NCBI RefSeq assembly: GCF_026163695.1
Contig: NZ_JAOTID010000006.1
Coordinates: 1-64,000, forward strand
From: Shumkonia mesophila
GTDB taxonomy: Bacteria > Pseudomonadota > Alphaproteobacteria > Rhodospirillales > Shumkoniaceae
Length of the DNA stretch: 64,000 bases
Direction: 5' to 3'
Part shown: piece after piece, positions 53,421 through 63,061 of the stretch
How the letters are laid out: every line of letters begins with the position of its first letter
Numbering within the stretch: position 1 is the stretch's first letter
Made by a program: the position numbers and the translations under genes
Notes under the pieces: generated by a model
What the model saw: only the letters and a program-made list of their open reading frames with translations
Told to the model about the DNA's origin: nothing
Databases searched by the model: none

Positions 53421-56147
53421 ATGATCGGTGCCATCGCCCGGCGGCTGTTCGGCTCGGCCAACGACCGTTACGTCAAAAGCCTTCACAAGCAGGTCGCCGC
53501 GATCAACGCGCTCGAACCCGAGATCGAGCCGCTCAGCGACGACGAACTCAAGGCCCGCACCGGCTGGTTCCGCGAGCGCCTGGCCAATGGCGAGGAACTG
53601 GACGACCTGCTGGTCGAGGCCTTCGCGACGGTCCGCGAGGCATCCAAGCGCACCCTGGGCCAGCGCCATTTCGACGTCCAGCTGGTCGGCGGCATGGTGC
53701 TGCACCGTGGCCAGATCGCCGAGATGAAGACCGGCGAAGGCAAGACCCTGGTGGCGACGCTGGCCATCTACCTCAACGCGCTGGGCGGCAAGGGCGCCCA
53801 CGTGGTGACGGTCAACGACTATCTGGCCAAGCGCGACGCCGAGTGGATGGGCCAGGTCTATCGCTTCCTCGGCCTCACGGTCGGCGTCATCGTCCATGAC
53901 CTCTCCGACGCCGAGCGCCGGCAGAACTACGCCTGCGACGTCACCTACGGCACCAACAACGAGCTTGGCTTCGACTACCTGCGCGACAACATGAAGTTCC
54001 GGCTGGAGGACATGGTCCAGCGGCCGTTCAACTATGCTATCGTCGACGAGGTGGACGGCATCCTGATCGACGAGGCGCGCACGCCGCTGATCATTTCCGG
54101 CCCGGCCGAGGATTCGTCGGAGCTTTACAAGCGCATCGACAAGCTGATCCCCAAGCTGGCCGACGAGGATTTCGAGAAGGACGAAAAGGCGCGCGCGGTC
54201 ACCTTCACCGAGGCCGGCAACGAGCACCTGGAACAGCTGCTGCGCGACGTCAAGCTGATGGAGACCGGCAACCTTTACGACCTGCACAACGTCACCCTGG
54301 TCCATCACGCCAACCAGGCGCTTAGGGCGCACAAGCTGTTCACCCGCGACGTCGACTACATGATCAAGGACGGCAAGGTCGTCATCGTCGACGAGTTCAC
54401 CGGCCGCATGATGGAAGGCCGGCGCTATTCCGACGGCCTGCACCAGGCGCTGGAGGCCAAGGAAGGCGTCGAGGTCCAGAACGAGAACCAGACGCTGGCC
54501 TCGATCACCTTCCAGAACTATTTCCGCCTCTATCCCAAGCTGGCCGGCATGACCGGCACCGCCATGACCGAGGCCGGCGAGTTCCAGGAGATCTACAAGC
54601 TCGAGGTCATCGACATCCCGACCAACCTGCCGTGCATCCGCAAGGACGAGGACGACGAGGTCTACCGCACGGCCGAGGAAAAGAACGAGGCCATCGTCAC
54701 CACCATCGCCGACTGCTACGCCCGCCAGCAGCCGGCCCTGGTCGGCACCGTCAGCATCGAGAAGTCCGAGCACCTCTCGGAACTGCTGAAGAAGAAGAAG
54801 ATCCCGCACAACGTGCTCAACGCCCGCCACCACGAACGCGAGGCGTCCATCATCGCCCAGGCCGGCGCCCCTGGCGCGGTGACCATCGCCACCAACATGG
54901 CCGGCCGCGGCACCGACATCCAGCTGGGCGGCAATGTCGACATGCGCATCCGTCACGAACTGCCCGCCGACATGGACCCGGCCCAGCGCCAGCAGAAGAT
55001 CGATCAGATCCGCGCCGAAATCGAGGCTGCCCGCCAGATCGTGCTCGCCGCCGGCGGCCTGTTCGTCATCGGCACCGAGCGCCACGAAAGCCGGCGCATC
55101 GACAACCAGCTGCGCGGCCGTTCCGGCCGCCAGGGCGACCCCGGAGCGTCGAAGTTCTTCCTGTCCTTGGAAGACGACCTGATGCGCATCTTCGGGTCCG
55201 AGCGCATCGACACCATGATGCGCAAGCTGGGCCTGGAAAAGGGCGAGGCCATCATCCACCCCTGGGTCAACAAGGCGCTGGAGAAGGCCCAGCAGAAGGT
55301 CGAGGCCAGGAACTTCGAGATCCGCAAGAACCTGCTCAAGTTCGACGACGTCATGAACGACCAGCGCAAGGTCATCTACGAGCAGCGCAAGGAGCAGATG
55401 GACGCCGTCGACGTGGCGGCCGACGTGGCCTACATGCGCCACGAGGTGATCGACGCCCTGGTCGCCCGCCACATCCCCGAGAAGGCCTATGTCGACAACT
55501 GGGACGTCGGCGGCCTGCACGAGGCGTGCGTCCGCCTGCTCGGCCTCGACCTGCCGATCGCCGATTGGGCCAAGGAAGAGGGCATCGCCGACACCGAGAT
55601 CCGCGACCGCCTGACCCAGGCCTCCGACCGCAAGATGGCCGAGAAGGCCGCCCATTACGGCCCCGAGGTGATGCGCAACGTCGAGAAGTCGCTGCTGCTG
55701 CAGCTCCTCGACCAGATGTGGAAAGAGCATCTGCTGACGCTGGACCACCTGCGCCAGGGCATCGGGCTGCGCGCCTATGGCCAGCGCGACCCCTTGAACG
55801 AATACAAGCGCGAGGCCTTCAACCTGTTCGAGGACATGCTGGTGCGCCTGCGCGAACGGGTGACCATGGTGCTGTCGCACGTCGAGCTGCGCTTCGAGAC
55901 GCCGGCCGAACTGGAGCCCCAGCGGAGCCAGCAGGAAATGGTGGAAACCCGGGACGACCCGGCCTTCGCGCAGGGATCGGCCCGCCCGGCCACCGACGCC
56001 GGCAGCGACGTCACGGTGCGCTCGCGCCGCGCCGCCGCCGCGCTCGACCCCGCCGACCCGGCGACCTGGGGCCGGGTGGCCCGCAACGCCCCCTGCCCAT
56101 GCGGCTCCGGCAAGAAATACAAGCACTGCCACGGCGCCCTCGAATAG
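53421..56147 (+). CDS. secA: Preprotein translocase ATPase SecA
   Basis: SecA drives export of unfolded proteins through SecYEG. The 908-residue protein is complete. It has the Walker A region MKTGEGKTL near residue 102, [32 protein letters not shown], the second helicase domain with [14 protein letters not shown] and [12 protein letters not shown], and a C-terminal zinc-binding SEC-C motif ([13 protein letters not shown]) that binds SecB and lipids. The ATG at 53421 gives the standard [13 protein letters not shown]-terminus; reading further upstream in frame runs antisense through argJ and is not real. Confidence 0.98.
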   Translation: MIGAIARRLFGSANDRYVKSLHKQVAAINALEPEIEPLSDDELKARTGWFRERLANGEELDDLLVEAFATVREASKRTLGQRHFDVQLVGGMVLHRGQIAEMKTGEGKTLVATLAIYLNALGGKGAHVVTVNDYLAKRDAEWMGQVYRFLGLTVGVIVHDLSDAERRQNYACDVTYGTNNELGFDYLRDNMKFRLEDMVQRPFNYAIVDEVDGILIDEARTPLIISGPAEDSSELYKRIDKLIPKLADEDFEKDEKARAVTFTEAGNEHLEQLLRDVKLMETGNLYDLHNVTLVHHANQALRAHKLFTRDVDYMIKDGKVVIVDEFTGRMMEGRRYSDGLHQALEAKEGVEVQNENQTLASITFQNYFRLYPKLAGMTGTAMTEAGEFQEIYKLEVIDIPTNLPCIRKDEDDEVYRTAEEKNEAIVTTIADCYARQQPALVGTVSIEKSEHLSELLKKKKIPHNVLNARHHEREASIIAQAGAPGAVTIATNMAGRGTDIQLGGNVDMRIRHELPADMDPAQRQQKIDQIRAEIEAARQIVLAAGGLFVIGTERHESRRIDNQLRGRSGRQGDPGASKFFLSLEDDLMRIFGSERIDTMMRKLGLEKGEAIIHPWVNKALEKAQQKVEARNFEIRKNLLKFDDVMNDQRKVIYEQRKEQMDAVDVAADVAYMRHEVIDALVARHIPEKAYVDNWDVGGLHEACVRLLGLDLPIADWAKEEGIADTEIRDRLTQASDRKMAEKAAHYGPEVMRNVEKSLLLQLLDQMWKEHLLTLDHLRQGIGLRAYGQRDPLNEYKREAFNLFEDMLVRLRERVTMVLSHVELRFETPAELEPQRSQQEMVETRDDPAFAQGSARPATDAGSDVTVRSRRAAAALDPADPATWGRVARNAPCPCGSGKKYKHCHGALE

Positions 56148-56153
56148 GCCTCC

Positions 56154-56296
56154 GTTTTCCCCTCTCCGCCCTTCAGGGGGGAGAGGAAGGGGCCCGCGCC
56201 CGTAGGCGCGGGAAGGTGAGGTGGGCTCGCACCGCCGCCTCTGGAATCCCCCACCTCACCCTGCCCTCTCCGCCCCCGGGGGCGGAGAGGGAGAAT
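56154..56296. repeat. Composite palindromic repeat (CCCCACCTCACCC family)
   Basis: Two inverted units: 56154-56222, ending AAGGTGAGGTGGG, and 56248-56295, starting CCCCCACCTCACCC and ending GGGCGGAGAGGGAGA. Internal hairpins include CCCGCGCC-CGTA-GGCGCGGG. The second unit closely matches 98-146. It fills the gap after secA and could end its transcript. Confidence 0.75.
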
Positions 56297-56375
56297 TTGA
56301 ACGGGCCGCCGTCCGCCTTGACCCTGCCGCCAACGGGTGGCACTTTCCCGCAGCCGTTGAAGGGAGGCCCAAGGC

Positions 56376-57386
56376 ATGGATGGCGCGCTCAGGATTTTTC
56401 TCGCCCACAACCCCGAGGATCGCGAGGTCTACTACGGCCGCGCGCTGGCGCATCTCAAGGCGCTGGGCGAGGTCCGCTTCAACCCGCTGGACCGCGACCT
56501 GACGACGGCCGAGTTCGTCGAGGCGGCCAAGGGCTGCCAGATCATCGTCTCGCACCGCTCGCCGCCGGCCGAGGCCGCCCTTTTCGACGGCCTGCCGGAG
56601 CTGATGGCCTATTTCCGCTGCGCGCTCGACGTGCGCACCGTCGACATCGCGGCGGCGTCGCGCAACGGCGTGCTGGTCGCCAACGCCGGGATTTCCTTCA
56701 TCGACGCCACCGCCGAGATGGCGCTGGCCCTGATGCTGGCGGTCTGCCGCGACGTCGTGGAATCCACCGTGGAATACCGGGCCGGACGCGTGCCGCCTTC
56801 CAACATGGGCCTGCAACTGGCCGGCAGCACGGCGGGCGTCATCGGCTTCGGCGCCGTCGGCAGCCGGCTCGCCGAGATCCTGGTGTCGCTGGGCATGAAG
56901 GTGCTGGTCAGCGACCCCTTCAAGACGATCGACCGCCCCGGCATGATCCAGGTGGATTTGGACACCCTGCTTCGCGAATCCGACTTCGTGCTGCCGCTGG
57001 CCATCGCCAACGAGACGACCGAGAACCTGATCGGGGCGCGCGAAATCGCCCTGATGAAGAAGGGCGTGGTCTTCGTCAACGTGTCGCGCGGCAACCTGAT
57101 CGACGAAGCGGCGCTGGAAGCCGCCTACCGTTCCGGCCACATCGCCAAGCTGGCGCTTGACGTCGGTCGGGCCGCCGACCAGCGCCCCTCGCCGCAGTTG
57201 GCCAGCCTGCCCGGCGTCGCCGCGACGCCGCACCTGGGCGGCCTGACGCCGGCCAACGCCGATGCCCAGGCGATGAGCAGCGTCGAGCAGACCAGGGCGG
57301 TTCTGGCGGGGCGCATGCCGGAACGCGCGCTCAATGCCGATTGCGCCGTTCGACTTAAGGAATTTTGGAAAAACCGGCGCCCCTGA
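56376..57386 (+). CDS. D-2-hydroxyacid dehydrogenase family protein
   Basis: A 336-residue NAD-dependent dehydrogenase of the phosphoglycerate dehydrogenase superfamily. It has the Rossmann motif GFGAVGSRLAEIL near residue 153, the NVSRGNLIDE segment with the catalytic Arg region, and the His in ATPHLGGLT. A substrate cannot be assigned. It precedes an amidohydrolase by 22 bases and both probably belong to one small catabolic operon. Confidence 0.88.
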   Translation: MDGALRIFLAHNPEDREVYYGRALAHLKALGEVRFNPLDRDLTTAEFVEAAKGCQIIVSHRSPPAEAALFDGLPELMAYFRCALDVRTVDIAAASRNGVLVANAGISFIDATAEMALALMLAVCRDVVESTVEYRAGRVPPSNMGLQLAGSTAGVIGFGAVGSRLAEILVSLGMKVLVSDPFKTIDRPGMIQVDLDTLLRESDFVLPLAIANETTENLIGAREIALMKKGVVFVNVSRGNLIDEAALEAAYRSGHIAKLALDVGRAADQRPSPQLASLPGVAATPHLGGLTPANADAQAMSSVEQTRAVLAGRMPERALNADCAVRLKEFWKNRRP

Positions 57387-57408
57387 CCTTCAAGAAGGAG
57401 AAAAAACC

Positions 57409-58242
57409 ATGGCCGCGTCCGACTTCGCCCGTCCCAGGTTCGCCGCCCCGGCGGGGGCCTGCGACACCCACATGCACTTCTATAGCCCCAAGTTCCCCAT
57501 GGTGCCGGGAAAGACCGCGCCCGCCAACGCCTGGGTCGAGGATTACCGCGAGGTGCAGAAGGTCCTGGGGCTGACGCGCGTCGTCGCCATCCAGCCGACC
57601 GCCTATGGGCGCGACAATTCCTGCCAGCTCGCCGCCATGGCCGCCTTCGGCGCCAACGCGCGGGGCGTCATGGTGGTCGACGAGACGACGCCGGAGAGCG
57701 AGCTCGACCGCCTGAACGGGTTGGGCGTGCGCGGCGCCCGCTTCCACATGCTGCCGGGCGGCGCCGTGCCGTGGCAGATCATCGAGGAGGTGGCGGCCCG
57801 CGTGCACGCCTTCGGCTGGCACATCCAGCTTCAACTCAACGGCCGCGAACTGCCCGAGCGCGAGGCCCTGCTGAAGCGCCTGCCGGGCACCCTGGTGGTC
57901 GACCACGTCGGCCGCTTCACGCCGCCGGTGACGGTCGACGATCCGGCCTTCAAGGTGCTGCTGCGCCTGCTGGAGGGCGGCCGCTGCTGGGTCAAGCTGT
58001 CGGCCCCCTATGAATCGTCCGCCACCGGCGCCCCGGCCTTCGAGGACGTGCGGCCCGAGGCCCGGCACCTGGCCAAGGCCTACCCGCAGCGCATGCTGTG
58101 GGCCAGCAACTGGCCGCACCCCGGCCAGGCAAACCCGCTCGCCCATGCCGCCACCATGGACCTGCTGGCCGAGTGGGTCGACGACGAGAAGACCCGCCAG
58201 CGCATCCTGGTCGACAATCCGGCCGAACTATACGGGTTCTAG
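57409..58242 (+). CDS. Amidohydrolase family protein (PDC/lactone hydrolase-like)
   Basis: A 277-residue TIM-barrel hydrolase. It starts with the metal-binding CDTHMHFYS (HxH), has HIQLQLNG and VVDHVGRF segments for later ligands, and ends with WASNWPHPG and NPAELYGF, as in 2-pyrone-4,6-dicarboxylate hydrolase and related lactonases. The start follows AAGGAG at 8 bases. Together with the dehydrogenase it suggests breakdown of a hydroxy- or lactone acid; the compound is unknown. Confidence 0.88.
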   Translation: MAASDFARPRFAAPAGACDTHMHFYSPKFPMVPGKTAPANAWVEDYREVQKVLGLTRVVAIQPTAYGRDNSCQLAAMAAFGANARGVMVVDETTPESELDRLNGLGVRGARFHMLPGGAVPWQIIEEVAARVHAFGWHIQLQLNGRELPEREALLKRLPGTLVVDHVGRFTPPVTVDDPAFKVLLRLLEGGRCWVKLSAPYESSATGAPAFEDVRPEARHLAKAYPQRMLWASNWPHPGQANPLAHAATMDLLAEWVDDEKTRQRILVDNPAELYGF

Positions 58243-58254
58243 GGCAAGAAGCTT

Positions 58255-59928
58255 CTAGTCGGTGACGGCTCCTTCGCTGGCCGACCGCGCCAGCCGGGCG
58301 AACTTTGCCAGCACGCCGCGGCTGTAGCGTGGCGGCGGCTGGCGCCAGGCTTGCCGACGCCTCGCCAGTTCGTCACCGCCGACATCGAGTTGCAGCAGTT
58401 GCTTGTGCGCGTCGATGGTGATCGGGTCGCCTTCCTGAACAAGGGCGATCGATCCTCCGTCATACGCTTCCGGCGCGACATGGCCGACGACCATGCCCCA
58501 GGTGCCGCCGGAGAAGCGCCCGTCCGTGACGAGGCCGACGCTTTCGCCCAGGCCGCGGCCGACCAGGGCGGAGGTGGGGGCCAGCATCTCGGGCATGCCG
58601 GGACCGCCCCGCGGGCCGAGATAGCGCAGCACCAGGATGTCGCCCGGCTTGATTTGATCCGAGAGGATGGCCTCCATCGCCGAGGACTCGTCTTCGAACA
58701 CCCGGGCCGGCCCCTGCATGACCGGGTTCTTCAAACCGCTGATCTTGGCGACCGCCCCATCTGGCGCAAGGTTGCCCCTGAGAACGGCCAAGTGCCCTTC
58801 CGCATAGAGGGCGTCGTCGAGCCGACGGACGACCGATTGCCCGACTGGCGGGGCGTCGGGAACCAACGCCAGTTCTTCGCCCAGCGTGCGCCCGGTGATG
58901 GTCAGGCAATTGCCGTCGATCAGGCCGGCGTTCAGCAGAAGTCTCAGCACCTGCGGGATGCCGCCCACCTGGTGCAGATCGGTCGCCATGTAACGGCCGG
59001 AAGGTTTCAGGTCGCAGATCACCGGCACCCGGCGGCGGACGCGCTCGAAATCGTCGAGCGTCCATTCCACCTCGGCGGCATGCGCGATCGCCAGGTAGTG
59101 AAGAACGCCATTGGTGGAGCCGCCGATCGCCATCATCAAGGCCACGGCGTTCTCAATGGCTTGGCGGGTGATGATGTCCCGCGGTTTGATGCCGTGCCTG
59201 ACCGCCTCGACCAGAACACGCGCCGAGGCCGCCGCGCTTTGCGCCTTTTCGGCTTCGGGATTGGCCATGGTCGAGGATCCGAGCAGCGACAGGCCCAGCG
59301 CCTCGAACGATGCGCTCATGGTGTTGGCGGTATACATCCCGCCGCACGAGCCGGTGGAAGGACAGGCGTGGCGCTCGATCCCCTCGAAATCGGCCTCGCT
59401 CATGCGTCCTGCCCGATAGGCACCAACAGCCTCGAAGGCGGAAACGATGGAAAGGTCGTTTTCCTTCCAGCGGCCCGGCTTGATGGTGCCGCCATAGACG
59501 AAGATGCCGGGCACGTTGGCCCGCGCGATGGCCATCATGCCGCCCGGCATGTTCTTGTCGCAGCCGCCGATCACCAGGATGCCGTCCATCCATTGGCCAT
59601 GCACGCAGGTTTCGATGCAGTCGGCGATCACCTCGCGCGAAACCAGCGAATACTTCATGCCTTCGGTGCCCATCGACATGCCATCGGAGATGGTCGGCGT
59701 GCCGAAGGTCTGCGGGTTGGCGCCGGCCGCCGCAATCGCCGCCACGGCGGCATCGGCCAAAGGCTGAAGCCCGGAGTTGCAGGGTGTGATCGTGGAATGG
59801 CCGTTGGCAATGCCGATCATCGGCTTGTCGAAGTCGGCCTTCTCGTAGCCCATGGCATAGTACATCGCCCGGTTGGGCGAGCGTTCGACCCCCTGGGTGA
59901 TGTGTTTCGATCGTTCGTTGAACGGCAT
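58255..59928 (-). CDS. ilvD: Dihydroxy-acid dehydratase
   Basis: An Fe-S dehydratase for branched-chain amino acids. The 557-residue protein has the cluster Cys in [14 protein letters not shown] (about residue 50), GGCDKNMPG (about 120) and [17 protein letters not shown] (about 190), and the C-terminal GRFSGGTWG motif. The start is MPFNERSKH with GGGATCTC upstream. It is convergent with the amidohydrolase. A related subset of these enzymes dehydrates sugar acids, but the motifs fit IlvD. Confidence 0.93.
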   Translation of the reverse strand: MPFNERSKHITQGVERSPNRAMYYAMGYEKADFDKPMIGIANGHSTITPCNSGLQPLADAAVAAIAAAGANPQTFGTPTISDGMSMGTEGMKYSLVSREVIADCIETCVHGQWMDGILVIGGCDKNMPGGMMAIARANVPGIFVYGGTIKPGRWKENDLSIVSAFEAVGAYRAGRMSEADFEGIERHACPSTGSCGGMYTANTMSASFEALGLSLLGSSTMANPEAEKAQSAAASARVLVEAVRHGIKPRDIITRQAIENAVALMMAIGGSTNGVLHYLAIAHAAEVEWTLDDFERVRRRVPVICDLKPSGRYMATDLHQVGGIPQVLRLLLNAGLIDGNCLTITGRTLGEELALVPDAPPVGQSVVRRLDDALYAEGHLAVLRGNLAPDGAVAKISGLKNPVMQGPARVFEDESSAMEAILSDQIKPGDILVLRYLGPRGGPGMPEMLAPTSALVGRGLGESVGLVTDGRFSGGTWGMVVGHVAPEAYDGGSIALVQEGDPITIDAHKQLLQLDVGGDELARRRQAWRQPPPRYSRGVLAKFARLARSASEGAVTD

Positions 59929-60013
59929 GAGATCCCCTTCCCTGTGGCAGACTGAACCAACAGATGGGGATACCCCGACTTCCGTGCACGCCGTTTGGGA
60001 CCGGTGGATGATG

Positions 60014-60039
60014 CTATTTCGGTGACAGTGCACTTAATT
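60014..60039. repeat. Left repeat of the RAYT locus
   Basis: CTATTTCGGTGACAGTGCAC plus TTAATT. An identical copy in the same orientation begins at 60721, at the 3' end of the transposase gene. The repeat lies 33 bases before the RAYT start and downstream of nothing else on that strand; it is also upstream of divergent ilvD. Confidence 0.9.
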
Positions 60040-60072
60040 GACTGCGGCACCGGCGCCGATTAGCCTCAAGGC

Positions 60073-60732
60073 ATGGCCCGCCTCGCCCGCCTCGTCGTTC
60101 CCGGCCTACCGCACCACGTGACGCAGCGCGGCAATGGCCGGGCGCGCACCTTCTTTTCTGACGCCGACTACCGGCTTTATCGCGATCTGCTGGCGGAGTC
60201 CTGCGCCGCCGCCGGGGTCGAGGTGTGGGCCTGGGTCTTGATGCCCAACCACGTGCACCTGATCCTGGTGCCGGCCGACGAGGACGGGCTTCGCCGCGCC
60301 CTGGCGACGGTGCATCGCCGCTACGCCGGGCACGTTCATGCCCGCCTCAAGTCGACCGGCCACTTCTGGCAGGGGCGGTTCGGCGCCGTGGCCATGGACG
60401 AGGAGCACTTGGCGGCGGCGCTGCGCTATGTCGCCTTCAATCCGGTGCGGGCCTGCCTCGCCCCGCGCCCGCAGGACTGGCCGTGGTCGAGCGTGCACGC
60501 ACATTTGGCCGGGCGCTCGGACGGCCTGACCACCGTGGCGCCGGTGCTCGAACGCTTCCCCGATTTCAAGACCTTCATCGGCCGCGACGCCGACGCCGAG
60601 GCGACCGAGCGGTTGCGCCGGGCCGAAAGCATCGGCCGGCCGCTGGGTGATGAGCGCTTTCTCGCCGACCTGGAGGCCCGCACCGGCCGCGCGCTGAAAC
60701 CGGCCAAGCGCGGTCCACGCCTATTTCGGTGA
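60073..60732 (+). CDS. REP-associated tyrosine transposase (RAYT)
   Basis: A 219-residue Y1/HUH-type single-strand transposase of the RAYT branch of the IS200/IS605 superfamily. The HUH motif is His60-Val-His62 in MPNHVHLIL, and the expected catalytic Tyr119 lies in RYVAFNPVRA. FWQGRFG and the C-terminal RPLGDERF and KRGP blocks are typical of the subgroup. The last codons and the TGA stop are made by the right repeat (CTATTTCGGTGA). No frameshift is seen, so it may be active. RAYTs act on hairpin-forming REP sequences, which are present on both sides and elsewhere in the window. Confidence 0.93.
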   Translation: MARLARLVVPGLPHHVTQRGNGRARTFFSDADYRLYRDLLAESCAAAGVEVWAWVLMPNHVHLILVPADEDGLRRALATVHRRYAGHVHARLKSTGHFWQGRFGAVAMDEEHLAAALRYVAFNPVRACLAPRPQDWPWSSVHAHLAGRSDGLTTVAPVLERFPDFKTFIGRDADAEATERLRRAESIGRPLGDERFLADLEARTGRALKPAKRGPRLFR

Positions 60733-60829
60733 CAGTGCACTTAATTCGCGGCAACGATTGTGATCACCTGGAATGGGTGGTGCCGTCGAATTAAGTGCAC
60801 TGTCAACGAAATTATGTCACCGAAATTAG
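60721..60829. repeat. Right palindromic repeat of the RAYT locus
   Basis: A direct copy of the left repeat (60721-60746) is followed 40 bases later by an inverted copy (60787-60812, one mismatch, GTCAACG for GTCACCG) and then a partial inverted copy to 60829. The left end encodes the RAYT stop; the right end overlaps the accA stop codon (TAA at 60828-60826 on the minus strand). Confidence 0.9.
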
Positions 60830-61782
60830 TTCAGGCCGAGTTTGCCCATGTCGAGGAACTTCTGGCGGCGCTTGGCCTTGATGGCGCCGCGTTCCATGCC
60901 GGCGAAGGACTCGAGCGCGCCCTCCAGGGCCTTGCCGACGTTCTCGATGGTTTCCGCCGCTCCGCGATGCGCCCCGCCCATCGGTTCGGGGATGATGTCG
61001 TCGATCACGGCCAGGCGCTTCAAGTCCTGGGCGGTCAATTTCAGCGCGTCGGCGGCTTCCGCCGCCTGCTCGTTGTTGCGCCACAGGATGGAGGCGCAGC
61101 CCTCGGGCGAGATCACCGAATAGACAGCGTGCTCCAGCATCAGCACGGCGTTGGCGGCGGCCAGCGCCACGGCGCCGCCGGACCCCCCCTCGCCGACGAC
61201 GACGCTGACCAGCGGCACGTGCAGCGACAGGCAGGTCTCGATGCTTCTGGCGATGGCCTCGGCTTGGCCGCGCTCCTCGGCGTCGATGCCGGGAAAGGCG
61301 CCGGGGGTGTCGATCAGCGTGACGACCGGCAGGGCGAAGCGCTCGGCCATCTTCATCAGACGCTGCGCCTTGCGGTAGCCCTCGGGGCGCGCCATGCCGA
61401 AGTTGTGCTTCATGCGCCCCTCGGTCTCGCGGCCCTTCTGGGTGCCGATCACCATCACCGAGTGACCGCGGAAACGGCCGAGGCCGCCGACGATGGCGGT
61501 GTCCTCGGCGAACAGCCGATCGCCGGCCAGCGGCGTGAAATCGGCGACCAGGGCGCCGATGTAGTCGGCCGTGTTGGGACGATCCGGGTGGCGCGCCACC
61601 TGGGTCTTCTGCCAGGGCGTCAGCTTGGCGTAGATCTGCGACAGCAGCTTGTCGACCTTGCCCTGAAGCTTGCCCACCTCGTCGGCGATATTGAGCTCGC
61701 CGTCACCCGTCAGGTGGCGCAATTCCTCGATCTTGCCTTCGAGTTCGGCAATGGGCTTTTCGAAATCCAGGTAGTTGTGCAT
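60826..61782 (-). CDS. accA: Acetyl-CoA carboxylase carboxyltransferase subunit alpha
   Basis: AccA transfers the carboxyl group from biotin to acetyl-CoA in fatty acid synthesis. The 318-residue protein is full length, with [16 protein letters not shown] at the start, [20 protein letters not shown], and the [11 protein letters not shown] and [11 protein letters not shown] segments of the active site. It lies downstream of the malyl-CoA lyase gene on the same strand after a terminator. Its stop codon coincides with the edge of the RAYT repeat. Confidence 0.97.
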   Translation of the reverse strand: MHNYLDFEKPIAELEGKIEELRHLTGDGELNIADEVGKLQGKVDKLLSQIYAKLTPWQKTQVARHPDRPNTADYIGALVADFTPLAGDRLFAEDTAIVGGLGRFRGHSVMVIGTQKGRETEGRMKHNFGMARPEGYRKAQRLMKMAERFALPVVTLIDTPGAFPGIDAEERGQAEAIARSIETCLSLHVPLVSVVVGEGGSGGAVALAAANAVLMLEHAVYSVISPEGCASILWRNNEQAAEAADALKLTAQDLKRLAVIDDIIPEPMGGAHRGAAETIENVGKALEGALESFAGMERGAIKAKRRQKFLDMGKLGLN

Positions 61783-61853
61783 GGCGCTTTCCTACCACGG
61801 CATCCCCGGAGGAACGAAGCCAATTCTGCCATTCGCCGTTGGGCGGGTCCCCC

Positions 61854-61890
61854 AAAAAAGCATCCGGCGGCGCCCAAGGACGCCGCCGGA
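61854..61890 (-). terminator. Rho-independent terminator after malyl-CoA lyase
   Basis: On the minus strand TCCGGCGGCG and CGCCGCCGGA form a perfect 10-bp stem with an 8-base loop, followed by TGCTTTTTT. It lies 18 bases after the stop of the lyase gene and separates it from accA. Confidence 0.9.
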
Positions 61891-61908
61891 CATTCCGTCG
61901 TGCAGAGA

Positions 61909-62889
61909 TTACTTGTGGCCGGAAACCTGTTCGGCCTTCTGCACCAGGTTCTGGGCCTGCTTGATCGAGGCGATGTCGATCAGGCGGCCGTCGAGCGACA
62001 CCGCGCCCTTGCCTTCCTTGGCGGCCTGTTCCATGGCCGCCAGGATGCGCTTGGCCTGGCTGACTTCCTTTTCCGACGGGCTGAACAGCTCGTTGGCGAT
62101 GTCGATCTGGCTCGGATGGATCGCCCACTTGCCCTCGCAGCCGAGGACCGAGGCGCGATTGGCCTGGGCCTTGTAGCCGTCGGGGTCGGAGAAATCGCCG
62201 AAGGGGCCGTCGATCGGGCGCAAGCCGTTGGCGCGCGCGGCAACCACCATGCGGGCGATGGCATAGTGCCACATGTCGCCCCAATGGATCTCGCGGCCGC
62301 CCTTGTCGTCGGGATCGGTCAGCACATGGTAGGCCGGGTTCGGGCCGCCGATCTTGGTGGTCCGGGCCTTGGTCGAGGCGGCGTAGTCGGCAACGCCGAA
62401 GTGCAGCGATTCGTTGCGCTTGCTGGCCGCCGCGATCTCGTTGACGTTGGCCATGCCGAGCGCGGTCTCGATGATCAGCTCGAAGCCGATGCGCTTGGTG
62501 AGCTTCATCGCCATTTCGCACTGGGTGACCAGCATGTCGACGGCATAGACGTCGGCCGCGGTGCCGACCTTGGGGATCATGAACAGGTCGGCCTTGCCGG
62601 GCGCCTGCTCCATGATGTCGACGACATCGCGGTACATGAAGTGGGTATCGAGGCCGTTGATGCGCACCGAAATGGTCTTGCCACTCCAGTCCAGATCGTT
62701 CAAGGCGGCGATCACGTTCTTGCGGGCCTGCACCTTATCGTCCGGCGCCACCGCGTCCTCGAGGTCGAGGAACACCACGTCGGCCTTGCTCGATGCGGCC
62801 TTTTCGATGAATTTCGGGTTGGACCCGGGCACCGCGAATTCGGTACGGTTCAGACGCGGCGTGCACTGTTCGACAATTTTAAAGCTCAT
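61909..62889 (-). CDS. mcl1: L-malyl-CoA/beta-methylmalyl-CoA lyase
   Basis: A 326-residue HpcH/HpaI-type lyase closely resembling Rhodobacter Mcl1 in length and motifs: VFLDLEDAVAPDDK for CoA and Mg binding, SVRINGLDTHFMYRD, MIPKVG, and KWAIHPSQIDIANE near the C-terminus. It cleaves malyl-CoA to acetyl-CoA and glyoxylate and acts in the ethylmalonyl-CoA pathway or in acetate assimilation. The GGGAGGAGAAATC ribosome-binding site is strong. Its own terminator suggests a single-gene transcript. Confidence 0.9.
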   Translation of the reverse strand: MSFKIVEQCTPRLNRTEFAVPGSNPKFIEKAASSKADVVFLDLEDAVAPDDKVQARKNVIAALNDLDWSGKTISVRINGLDTHFMYRDVVDIMEQAPGKADLFMIPKVGTAADVYAVDMLVTQCEMAMKLTKRIGFELIIETALGMANVNEIAAASKRNESLHFGVADYAASTKARTTKIGGPNPAYHVLTDPDDKGGREIHWGDMWHYAIARMVVAARANGLRPIDGPFGDFSDPDGYKAQANRASVLGCEGKWAIHPSQIDIANELFSPSEKEVSQAKRILAAMEQAAKEGKGAVSLDGRLIDIASIKQAQNLVQKAEQVSGHK

Positions 62890-63061
62890 GATTTCTCCTC
62901 CCGGAAGAAACGTCAGGGAAAGTCTGGATCAAACGCGAGCAGATTGTGATGTTTTCCGTCTTGCGGGCGCCCTCTACTCGCGTGAGGGGCCTTTATAACG
63001 TCTACCCCCGCCCCTCACTAGGCGTTATTTCGCATGCTGGAACGCCCCCCCGAAACCGCCG

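Noticed and set aside
53292-56132. A 946-codon minus-strand frame opposite secA
   Set aside because: Mirror image of the secA codon pattern, rich in Val, Asp, His and Gly; no recognisable domain.
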